A stretch of DNA of 64,000 nt from an uncultured Muribaculaceae bacterium. GTDB lineage: Bacteria; Bacteroidota; Bacteroidia; Bacteroidales; Muribaculaceae. This document shows, piece by piece, positions 8,635-17,696 of the stretch. Each line of letters starts with the position of its first letter. The first letter of the stretch is position 1. The DNA is taken from assembly GCA_910584125.1 (NCBI GenBank), contig CAJTXU010000012.1, positions 1 through 64,000 of the forward strand, read 5' to 3'. Under the pieces are notes generated by a model, which saw only the letters and a list, made by a program, of their open reading frames with translations, was not told the DNA's origin and made no database searches. Position numbers and translations under genes: made by a program.

Positions 8635-8838
8635 GGGGGCTTGGTTTTGATTTGTAATTCATGATATGAATCGAGCCATTAAAGTATATGTGGACTGAAT
8701 CAGAATTTAAGCCGTCTAATAAATCGGATTTAGATTTAATGGTAAAATATGTTAATGTAAATTCTAATTCGTATAATACTGTTAAAATGAGTTAAAATAT
8801 AGTAATATTTTTATGTTTTACAGCAGTATTTAAAAAAT

Positions 8839-8934
8839 ATTTTGTAATTTTGCATTGAGTTTTTCATGGTATTAGATTTTAAGGTTAACGCAAGATTGGT
8901 TGTCGGGATGACAATCAATTTTTTTTGTGCCTAT
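8839..8934 (+). ncRNA. Copy 1 of a 96-bp promoter-to-terminator element (small RNA or micro-ORF)
   Basis: The 96 bases are identical to 24370-24465. A -7 box TAATTTTG lies at 8845-8852. About 40 bases later a 10-bp stem (8895-8904 with 8910-8919, one G-U pair, loop GGGAT) runs into eight T residues, an intrinsic terminator. The predicted RNA is about 70 nucleotides. No gene on this strand follows: the next gene is the amylase on the other strand, so this copy is a free-standing unit. An ATG at 8866 opens a 24-codon reading frame (MVLDFK to NFFCAYP) through the hairpin to a stop at 8938. The surrounding 8640-8960 is AT-rich and otherwise empty. Confidence 0.65.
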
Positions 8935-8956
8935 CCGTAGCAACTTAGAGTGCTGT

Positions 8957-8992
8957 AAAAAATCGCCCCCGCGCAGTCACTGCGCGGGGGCG
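8957..8992 (-). terminator. Terminator of the alpha-amylase gene
   Basis: A perfect 13-bp GC stem (8964-8976 with 8980-8992, loop TCA) is followed on the minus strand by TTTTTT at 8957-8962. It lies 67 bases after the amylase stop codon. Confidence 0.92.
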
Positions 8993-9058
8993 ACGGGTCT
9001 AAATCTTCTAAATCTTATTATTAATCCTCAAAATCTTATGAATTTAACTGGATAAATC

Positions 9059-12049
9059 TCAGAGTAGAATTTTCTTTCCGTTCACGATGTACATGCCTCG
9101 GGGCAGCTCGACGCTGTTGAGACCGACGTGGAGGTCGACGGTGAATGTCATGCCGTCCACGCGGGCGATGCCGAGCGTGCAGGCGTCGGGTGTCTCGACC
9201 ATGAGTCTGCCGTCGCGGACGCCGATGCGAATGTCGCTGACGGTGACCTGCTCGATACCGGTCACGTGGCCGCCCGTGAAACCGTCGGCGTTGTAGATGC
9301 CGCGGTGGTGGAGCTCCATGTCTTTGGTCTGAGAGCCGCCGTTATTGCTGAAATTCACCATCATCTTCGGATTCGCGTCGGTGGCGGTGACGGAATACGT
9401 GTAGTATCCGGTCTGCGGATCGAGCGTCATCGGTTTGCCGGGCCAGTTGCCGCCGGTGTAGTTCTTGTCGCCGTGGGCCGCATCCCAGATCCATGTCGTG
9501 ACGCTTCCCCAGTTGCTCTGGGAGTTGTCGAAGTAAATGGTATAGGAAGTGGGGTCGGTCGGGTCGATCGGGTTGTCGGGGATCTCGCCAGCACCCTCGA
9601 TGGTCTTGACATAACCGCTGGCGTTATAGTAACCGCCATTGACGAACGCGAAGCCGTCTTTTGTCACCTGGTTGTTGCCGGCGTTGCTGAAGATCACCTT
9701 GGCGTCGGTCGGAATCTTGTCCGTGCCTGTGTATGTCCACTTGTAGACATTGTTGCCGAGATAGGTGAGGTTCTGTCCGGGCCATGAGCCTCCGGTATAG
9801 TTGGCTCCCGAGCTCCAGATCCATGCGGTGACGGGATTCCAGGAATCATGTTCGAAGAACACAGCCTGCTCGCCTTCTGCCATCGCGGGCTCCACGACGG
9901 GATCCGGTTCCTCGCGGTCGCCGCTCACATTGCCTCCACCGCCGCCGCCGCCGTTGGGCTTCTCGGTCCATGTCTCGTCGGGCATTGTCTCGTCGGGCCA
10001 AGTCTCCCAGGGCTGGTCGACCGAAGCGGTGTCGAAGAGATACTTGCCGTCATCGCCGATCTTGCCGGTGCCGTTGAGCACGTAGACGCGCATGTTGCCC
10101 TTGCCCGAGCATGTGGCGGTGAGTTTGCCGTCGGTCACGGTCTTGACGTCGCCAGTCACGGCGTCGACATATGTGCCGTTCAGGATGCCGGTGAAAGTAG
10201 CGTCGCCGCTGATGGTCACCAGAGCGTAGGAGTCGGTGTTGGCGTCGGTGTAGCGGCGCTTGAAGGCCATGTCGCCCGAGCAGCCCTCGTTGCTGTACTG
10301 ACCCTTGCGCAGCGCGGGCACGGCGGCGCGAATCTTGTTGAGGCGCTGGATGTGGCGCGCCAGGGGATACGACAGAGTAGAGGCAAGGTTGCCGGTGGCG
10401 CCGTTGTATTCGGCGAAGTCGGTGACATTGACGTCACCCTCGATGTAGCCTCCGAAGTATGCGCGGCCCGTCTCCTTGAGGGCGAGGATGGCGCCCTTGT
10501 CGATATCCTTGCCTTTCTGGAACTCGACCTCCGAACCGTAATAGATGCAGGGGATTCCGCGGAAGGTGAACATCAGCGAGAGGTTCTCGGCCCATGTCTC
10601 CTGGTCGCCGCGGAAGCGGTAGTTGCTGTCGGGGGCGTAGTCGTGCGAGTCGACGTAGACCACATTATAGGTAGCGTCGTTGTAGAGGTAGTCCTGAGAG
10701 CGGACACCGTAGGCTCCTTTGGCCGAGTTGAAATTCCAGTGCATCGCGAAGTCGATGACGTTCAGACCGGAGTGGTCGGTATAGTCGGGCGTATGGTAAT
10801 TGTTTCCCTCGAGCAGATGGTTGTTGCTGCGGCGCAGTATGGCGTCGGAGTGTCCCTTGTCGTCGACGGCCGACTGGAGCACGGACTCCCAGTTGGTGTG
10901 TCCGCTCACGGTCTCATAGTCGTGAGAACCCTCCGTGGCGGTCGGAATGGCCACGACGTCGTCCCACGACGCGGGGTTCATGTCCCAGGGGTAGTCTTTG
11001 TTTTCCTTCCACGTGTAGTAGCAGGGGGAGCAGTTGTAGTTGTCGCCGCGGTAGATGACCTCCATCGAGCGGGCACACACCTCGCCGTACATGAAGAAAG
11101 GCGTGTCGCCGCGTTTGGCCTTGGCCTCGGGGCTGTCGGCGGCGGCGAGGAACTGCGGGAGGAACATCTTGTTGAACGCCAGACGCGGGATGTGTCCGGC
11201 CGTATCGATGCGGAAGCCGTCGACACCCATCTTGATGAAGCGCGAGTAGCAGTCGACGAGATATTCGGTCACGGCGGGGTTCTCAGTGTTGAGGTCGACG
11301 CAGTCGCCTGCGATCTGACCCCACCAGCGCGAGGGGTCGTCCCAGTCGAACCATGCCTTGTGGTGCCAGTAGTTGTGGCTGTCATGGTTGACATAGTCGG
11401 AATTCTTCATCAGGTTCAGGCGCGAGGCATATTGCTCGGCGGGCTTCATCGAGAGGTAGTTGTCGGGCAGGCGGCCGCCGGTGCTCTCGGTCATCGGAAT
11501 CATCGACTCGTTGATGAGCGCGAGGTTCTTCGAGTAGTCCTTGTGGAACTGCGGGCAGAGTCTGGCCTCGCCGAAATTGCCGGTGTGCTGCAGCACGATG
11601 TCGAGGATCAGCTTCATGCCACGGGCGTGCACGGCGTCGATGAGGTCCTGGAACGCTACGTCGGCGCCTGCGGCGTCAGCGTCTTTCGACACATAGCGGT
11701 GGTCGATCTTCGAGAAGTCGAGCGCGTGATAACCGTGATAGTCAAGGCCTGAGCCGTTCTCCACGATGGGCGTGATCCAGACGGCGGTGAATCCGAGTGC
11801 CTTGATGTAGTCGAGCTTGTCGATCAGGCCCTTGAAGTCCCCGCGCCATTCGGGGTCGTTGATGTTGTTGACGCCGTCCCAGCAGTAGACGTTGTTCTGC
11901 GGGTCGCCGTCATAGAAGCGTGTGGTCATCGCGAAGTAGATAGTCTCGTCGCGGAAGTCGGTGCGGTCGCCCACGAAGGTGCCAGCCGAGGCGGCAAAAG
12001 CCGACGAAGCAAGCAACGCCGCGCATAATGCCTTGGGAATCATTTCCAT
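9059..12049 (-). CDS. Exported GH13 alpha-amylase with two starch-binding modules and a T9SS-like tail
   Basis: A 996-residue exported glycosidase acting on starch or related alpha-glucans. Order: signal peptide (residues 1-23, ending AFAASA), GH13 barrel (about 30-600) with DGFRIDTAGH (nucleophile Asp), FMYGEVCARS (acid/base Glu) and YVDSHDYAPD (stabilising Asp), a C-terminal beta domain, a GGGGGG linker, two tandem CBM26-like starch-binding modules (AVFFEHDSWNPVTAWIW and IYFDNSQSNWGSVTTWIWD), and a final block ending RGMYIVNGKKILL that looks like a type A T9SS sorting domain. It is therefore probably delivered to the cell surface. It has its own promoter (12109-12116) and terminator, and no sus-type genes adjoin it. 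Confidence 0.93.
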   Translation of the reverse strand: MEMIPKALCAALLASSAFAASAGTFVGDRTDFRDETIYFAMTTRFYDGDPQNNVYCWDGVNNINDPEWRGDFKGLIDKLDYIKALGFTAVWITPIVENGSGLDYHGYHALDFSKIDHRYVSKDADAAGADVAFQDLIDAVHARGMKLILDIVLQHTGNFGEARLCPQFHKDYSKNLALINESMIPMTESTGGRLPDNYLSMKPAEQYASRLNLMKNSDYVNHDSHNYWHHKAWFDWDDPSRWWGQIAGDCVDLNTENPAVTEYLVDCYSRFIKMGVDGFRIDTAGHIPRLAFNKMFLPQFLAAADSPEAKAKRGDTPFFMYGEVCARSMEVIYRGDNYNCSPCYYTWKENKDYPWDMNPASWDDVVAIPTATEGSHDYETVSGHTNWESVLQSAVDDKGHSDAILRRSNNHLLEGNNYHTPDYTDHSGLNVIDFAMHWNFNSAKGAYGVRSQDYLYNDATYNVVYVDSHDYAPDSNYRFRGDQETWAENLSLMFTFRGIPCIYYGSEVEFQKGKDIDKGAILALKETGRAYFGGYIEGDVNVTDFAEYNGATGNLASTLSYPLARHIQRLNKIRAAVPALRKGQYSNEGCSGDMAFKRRYTDANTDSYALVTISGDATFTGILNGTYVDAVTGDVKTVTDGKLTATCSGKGNMRVYVLNGTGKIGDDGKYLFDTASVDQPWETWPDETMPDETWTEKPNGGGGGGGNVSGDREEPDPVVEPAMAEGEQAVFFEHDSWNPVTAWIWSSGANYTGGSWPGQNLTYLGNNVYKWTYTGTDKIPTDAKVIFSNAGNNQVTKDGFAFVNGGYYNASGYVKTIEGAGEIPDNPIDPTDPTSYTIYFDNSQSNWGSVTTWIWDAAHGDKNYTGGNWPGKPMTLDPQTGYYTYSVTATDANPKMMVNFSNNGGSQTKDMELHHRGIYNADGFTGGHVTGIEQVTVSDIRIGVRDGRLMVETPDACTLGIARVDGMTFTVDLHVGLNSVELPRGMYIVNGKKILL

Positions 12050-12108
12050 AAAGAAAGTTAAATTGTATTGGATAAGGTTAAACTTAATTTACGCCAGGTA
12101 AATTTTTA

Positions 12109-12116
12109 CAAAGTTA
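12109..12116 (-). promoter_or_regulatory. -7 promoter box of the amylase gene
   Basis: On the minus strand this reads TAACTTTG, matching TAnnTTTG, about 60 bases before the amylase start codon. Confidence 0.65.
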
Positions 12117-12163
12117 GTAAAAAAAATCGGTATGGCGTAAATAAAGTTCTGTTTTTTGCATGG

Positions 12164-12210
12164 AAAATCCCGTCCGGAGCCGCGGAGCCGCGGACCGGAC
12201 GGGATTTTTT
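12164..12210 (-). terminator. Terminator of aspA
   Basis: Arms AAAATCCCGTCCGG (12164-12177) and CCGGACGGGATTTT (12195-12208) form a 14-bp stem, with an inner CCGCGG-type repeat in the loop. It lies 27 bases after the aspA stop. T runs at both sides make it work in either direction. Confidence 0.85.
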
Positions 12211-12236
12211 CTCTGCCGTCGGATAGGCCGGGGCGT

Positions 12237-13670
<1,434 letters not shown>

Positions 13671-13766
13671 GTTTTTCAGAATTTAATGTGTCTAAATTTA
13701 AGGTGGTTGCCGGCGGCGGGGCGTCGCGGCCAAAGGGCCGTGGCGCGTGCCGTTCCGTCAATTCGG

Positions 13767-13798
13767 CAAAGTTAGCCATATATTTCTGACAATCCAAA
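13767..13798 (-). promoter_or_regulatory. aspA promoter (-33 and -7 boxes)
   Basis: On the minus strand TTTG (13795-13798) is followed after 20 bases by TAACTTTG (13767-13774), a full Bacteroidetes promoter, about 97 bases before the aspA start. I saw no equally clear box for dcuB in 13800-13947. Confidence 0.75.
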
Positions 13799-13947
13799 TC
13801 TTCTAAGGTTTTTTAATAGATGTTTAATAACATATAGTGCGAATCGAACAAAGCGGCCTGAATTCCGATTATATGTTAAGGAGTGTAAAACCGGGGGCTG
13901 CGTTGCCGTCCGTCTCCGACTTGAATCGAACCTGAAAATAACACGGC

Positions 13948-15249
13948 ATGATTATCCAGTTATTGTTTGTATTGACGGCCATTATAGTAGGTGCCCGTCT
14001 CGGCGGCATCGGCCTTGGAGTGATGGGAGGCGTCGGCCTCGCCATCCTCGTGTTTGTATTCGGACTCGAGCCGACGTCGCCGCCCATTGACGTGATGCTG
14101 ATGATCGCGGCGGTCATCTCGGCGGCCGCGGCCATGCAGGCCGCGGGCGGCCTCGACTGGCTGGTGCGCGTGGCCGAGAAGCTGCTGCGCAAGAATCCGT
14201 CGCAGGTCACGATCATCAGCCCGCTTGTGACGTATTTCTTCACGTTCGTGGCCGGCACGGGCCATGTGGCCTATTCGGTGCTTCCGGTCATCGCCGAGGT
14301 GGCGCGCGAGACCAAGATCCGCCCCGAGCGCCCGCTCGGCATCGCCGTCATCGCCTCGCAGCAGGCCATAACCGCGAGCCCCATCTCGGCTGCCACGGTG
14401 GCCCTGCTCGGACTGCTCACCGGATTCGACATCACCCTCTTCGACATCCTGAAGGTCACCATCCCGGCCACGCTGGTGGGCGTGCTGGTGGGAGCGTTCC
14501 TCTCGAAACGCGTCGGCAAGGAACTCATGGAGGACCCCGAGTATCTGCGCCGCGTCGAGCAGGGCATGATCAAGGAGAACGCCCTTGAGTTCAACAAGAT
14601 CAAGAACACGAGGACGGCCATCATCTCGGTGGTGCTCTTCATGGTGGCCACGGTGCTCATCGTGCTGTTCGGCTCGATCCCGTCGATGCGGCCGGCATGG
14701 AACGGCGTCTCGATGGAGATGCCCGCGCTGATTGAGATCCTGATGCTCTGCGCCTGCGCCGTCATCCTGATTGTGTCGAAGACCAACGGCATAGCCCCGA
14801 CGCAGGGCAGCGTCTTCATAGCCGGAATGCAGGCCGTGATAGCCATCTTCGGCATCGCCTGGATGGGCGACACGTTCATCAACGGCAACATCACGGTGCT
14901 CACCGAGTCGATCAAGGGCATCGTGACCGACATGCCGTGGCTCTTCGCCCTGGCGCTCTTCGTCATGTCAATCCTGCTCTACAGCCAGGCGGCGACCGTC
15001 AGGGCCATCATGCCGCTGGGCGTGGCGCTCGGACTCAGCCCATGGATGCTGATAGCGCTCTTCCCGGCGGTGAACGGATACTTCTTCATCCCCAACTACC
15101 CGACGCTCGTGGCGGCCATCAACTTCGACCGCACCGGCACGACGCGCATCGGCAAGTATATCCTGAACCATTCGTTCATGATGCCGGGAATGGTGGCCAC
15201 TATCGTGGCCGTCTGCACGGGCCTGCTGCTGATACAGTTCTATCAGTAG
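13948..15249 (+). CDS. dcuB: Anaerobic C4-dicarboxylate transporter, Dcu family
   Basis: Dcu carriers exchange external aspartate, malate or fumarate for internal succinate during fumarate respiration. The 433-residue protein is almost entirely hydrophobic, with conserved family blocks AAAMQAAGGLDWLVRVAEKLLR (about residues 57-78, shown in part), FTFVAGTGHVAYSVLPVIAEVA (shown in part) and SQQAITASPISAATVA (about 140). It is 51 bases upstream of the asparaginase and divergent from aspA. Whether it is DcuA- or DcuB-like cannot be settled by eye, so the symbol is tentative. Confidence 0.9.
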   Translation: MIIQLLFVLTAIIVGARLGGIGLGVMGGVGLAILVFVFGLEPTSPPIDVMLMIAAVISAAAAMQAAGGLDWLVRVAEKLLRKNPSQVTIISPLVTYFFTFVAGTGHVAYSVLPVIAEVARETKIRPERPLGIAVIASQQAITASPISAATVALLGLLTGFDITLFDILKVTIPATLVGVLVGAFLSKRVGKELMEDPEYLRRVEQGMIKENALEFNKIKNTRTAIISVVLFMVATVLIVLFGSIPSMRPAWNGVSMEMPALIEILMLCACAVILIVSKTNGIAPTQGSVFIAGMQAVIAIFGIAWMGDTFINGNITVLTESIKGIVTDMPWLFALALFVMSILLYSQAATVRAIMPLGVALGLSPWMLIALFPAVNGYFFIPNYPTLVAAINFDRTGTTRIGKYILNHSFMMPGMVATIVAVCTGLLLIQFYQ

Positions 15250-15300
15250 CCCCGGCGCCCCGCAACACCGAACATTCAAACCCCTTAAACCATATATGAT

Positions 15301-16368
15301 ATGAAAAGCATCAAGACTCTCGGCATGATTGCCGTAATGCTTGTGGCCGGCGTCGCGTCGGCATTCGCGCAGCAGAAACCCCATGTCTACATTCTCGCCA
15401 CGGGCGGCACGATAGCCGGCACCGGCGCCTCGGCCACGGCCTCGGGCTACACGGCCGGACAGGTGGCCATCCAGTCGCTCATCGACGCCGTCCCGCAGAT
15501 CAAGGACGTGGCCGACGTCACCGGCGAACAGATCGTCAACATCGGCTCGCAGGATATGAACGACCAGGTATGGCTCACCCTGGCAAAGCGCATCAACGAG
15601 CTTCTGGCCACCGACGCCGTCGACGGCATCGTGATCACCCACGGAACCGACACGATGGAGGAGACCGCCTACTTCCTCAACCTCACCGTCCACAGCGACA
15701 AGCCCGTGGTGCTGACAGGCGCCATGCGTCCGTCGACGGCCATGAGCGCCGACGGCCCGCTAAACCTCTATAACTCGGTTGTCACCGCGGCCGACCCGTC
15801 GAGCAAGGGACGCGGCGTGATGGTGGTGATGAACGGCATCATTCTCGGAGCGCACGGCACTCAGAAGATGAACACCGTCGACGTGCAGACATTTCAGGAT
15901 CCCGACGGCGGCAAGCTCGGATACATCTACAACAGCAAGCCCTATTACATCCTCTCGACGTTCAAAAAGCACACCACTGAGTCGGTGTTCGACGTCACCA
16001 ATCTCGACAAGCTTCCCAAGGTGGGCATCGTATACGCCTACAGCAACATCGAGGCCGACATCATGACTCCGTTCCTCGACAAGGCCAACGGCTACCAGGG
16101 TGTGATCCATGCAGGCCTGGGCAACGGCAACTATCATAAGAACATCTTCCCGACGCTGCTCGAGGCCCGCAAACAGGGCATCATCGTGGTTCGTTCGAGC
16201 CGCGTGCCCACCGGCCCGACCACTCTCTATGACGAGGTCGACGACGCCAAGTATCAGTTTGTGGCCTCGTGGGAGCTCAACCCTCAGAAAGCCCGCGTGC
16301 TCCTGATGCTCGCGCTCACCAAGACCAACGACTGGCAGCAGATCCAGAAGTATTTCGAAGAATATTGA
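15301..16368 (+). CDS. ansB: Type II L-asparaginase, exported
   Basis: This enzyme hydrolyses L-asparagine to aspartate and ammonia, here in the periplasm. The 355-residue protein has a signal peptide (residues 1-23, ending ASAFA) and both catalytic threonine motifs: ILATGGTIAGTG (about residue 35-45) and ITHGTDTMEETA (about 112-123). Length fits the tetrameric type II class. It sits between dcuB and a porin, so aspartate made outside the inner membrane can enter by the Dcu carrier and be turned to fumarate by AspA. Confidence 0.95.
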   Translation: MKSIKTLGMIAVMLVAGVASAFAQQKPHVYILATGGTIAGTGASATASGYTAGQVAIQSLIDAVPQIKDVADVTGEQIVNIGSQDMNDQVWLTLAKRINELLATDAVDGIVITHGTDTMEETAYFLNLTVHSDKPVVLTGAMRPSTAMSADGPLNLYNSVVTAADPSSKGRGVMVVMNGIILGAHGTQKMNTVDVQTFQDPDGGKLGYIYNSKPYYILSTFKKHTTESVFDVTNLDKLPKVGIVYAYSNIEADIMTPFLDKANGYQGVIHAGLGNGNYHKNIFPTLLEARKQGIIVVRSSRVPTGPTTLYDEVDDAKYQFVASWELNPQKARVLLMLALTKTNDWQQIQKYFEEY

Positions 16369-16400
16369 TCAAGGCAACTTAACCAAACATTGAGACAGGT

Positions 16401-17615
16401 ATGAGACACATCCATATTGTTTTAGCGGCAGGCGCGCTGCTCGTTCCGGGCAGCCTCTGGGCACAGCAGGAAAAGACCAATGATTTCCGCACCGACGACG
16501 AGAAGGGCCTGGTGGAGGAGATCTTCAAGATCGAGAAGAAGACCGACAAGTTCAACCTCTTCCTCGACATGCACGCCGACTTCGACGCCGGCTGGACGGG
16601 CTGCAACTTCGACGAGGGCAAGTTCCGCTTCCAGCAGCTGCGCGTGGAGGCCAAGGGCGACATCAACAACTGGCTGAGCTACCGTTACCGTCAGCGCCTC
16701 AACAAGGGCGACGACCCCAACGGATACCGCGACAACCTGCTCGGCAGCATTGACATCGCGGGCATCGGCCTGAAGTTCAACAAGTGGTCGCTCTTCCTCG
16801 GCAAGCAGTGCGCTTCCTACGGCGGCATCGAGTTCGACCTCAACCCGATCGAGATCTACCAGTATTCGGACATGGTGGACTATATGGACAACTTCATGAC
16901 CGGTGTGAACGTGGCCTATAACTTCACGCCGGGCCAGCAGCTGCAGTTCCAGGTGCTCAACTCGCTGAACACGACTTCCAAGGCGATGTATGGCGACTAC
17001 GAGAAGGCCAAGCTTCCGCTGGTGTATACGCTCAACTGGAACGGCAACTTCAGCGACGTCTACAAGACGCGCTGGTCGGCGTCGTTCATGAACGAGACCA
17101 AGGGCGAGCACATGTGGTATTTCGCTCTGGGCAACGACTTCAACATCAGCGACAAGGTCCAGCTCTATTTCGACTGGATGTACTCGCTCGAGGGTGTTGA
17201 CCGCAAGGGCATCATCACGAACATAGTCGCTCCGAACGGCTGGAACCGCAAGGCCGCCAAGACCGAAATCATGTCGTTCATCCTGCATGCCAACTACCGT
17301 TTCCATCCGGCGTGGAATCTCTTCGGCAAGTTCATGTATGAGAACGAGGGTGTCTACAAGACGAACACGATGGACGTTCTCGACGCCCAGGGCAACGAGA
17401 CTCCGGTGGAGCTCCGCAAGGGCAAATACCGCACGGCGCTCGGTTATATCGGCGGCGTGGAGTATTATCCTTTCAAAGACCGCAACCTGCACTTCTTCCT
17501 GGCCTACGTAGGGCGCAACTATCTCTACACGGCCAAGGCGCAGGCGTTCGGCGCCCGTCACGAGAACACCAACAACATCCAGGTCGGCTTCATCTGGCAC
17601 ATGCCTGTGTTCTGA
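16401..17615 (+). CDS. Outer-membrane porin (OprO/OprP-like)
   Basis: A 404-residue beta-barrel protein. The signal peptide is residues 1-21 (ending SLWAQ). The mature part shows alternating amphipathic strands with many aromatic girdle residues, the FRFQQLRVEAKGDINNWLSY region typical of phosphate-selective-porin-like barrels, and a C-terminal phenylalanine (HMPVF) expected for outer-membrane barrels. It lies 32 bases after the asparaginase gene, in the same operon with dcuB, and is followed by a terminator. It probably admits asparagine, aspartate or C4-dicarboxylates; that substrate is inferred only from context. Confidence 0.85.
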   Translation: MRHIHIVLAAGALLVPGSLWAQQEKTNDFRTDDEKGLVEEIFKIEKKTDKFNLFLDMHADFDAGWTGCNFDEGKFRFQQLRVEAKGDINNWLSYRYRQRLNKGDDPNGYRDNLLGSIDIAGIGLKFNKWSLFLGKQCASYGGIEFDLNPIEIYQYSDMVDYMDNFMTGVNVAYNFTPGQQLQFQVLNSLNTTSKAMYGDYEKAKLPLVYTLNWNGNFSDVYKTRWSASFMNETKGEHMWYFALGNDFNISDKVQLYFDWMYSLEGVDRKGIITNIVAPNGWNRKAAKTEIMSFILHANYRFHPAWNLFGKFMYENEGVYKTNTMDVLDAQGNETPVELRKGKYRTALGYIGGVEYYPFKDRNLHFFLAYVGRNYLYTAKAQAFGARHENTNNIQVGFIWHMPVF

Positions 17616-17643
17616 TCCCGTCAATCGCACATTCCTGAAATAC

Positions 17644-17680
17644 CGGAGGCGTGGAAACACCAGTTTCCACGCCTCCGTTT
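17644..17680. terminator. Bidirectional terminator between the porin and the B12 operon
   Basis: A perfect 15-bp stem (17644-17658 with 17663-17677, loop ACCA) sits between two converging genes, 28 bases after the porin stop and 17 bases after the stop of the minus-strand gene. Confidence 0.85.
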
Positions 17681-17696
17681 ACTGTAGTGTTCGGTT

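Noticed and set aside
9848..11752. A very long plus-strand open frame across the amylase gene
   Set aside because: GC-rich codon bias creates long antisense frames here; the amylase frame has conserved catalytic motifs and a signal peptide, this one has neither.
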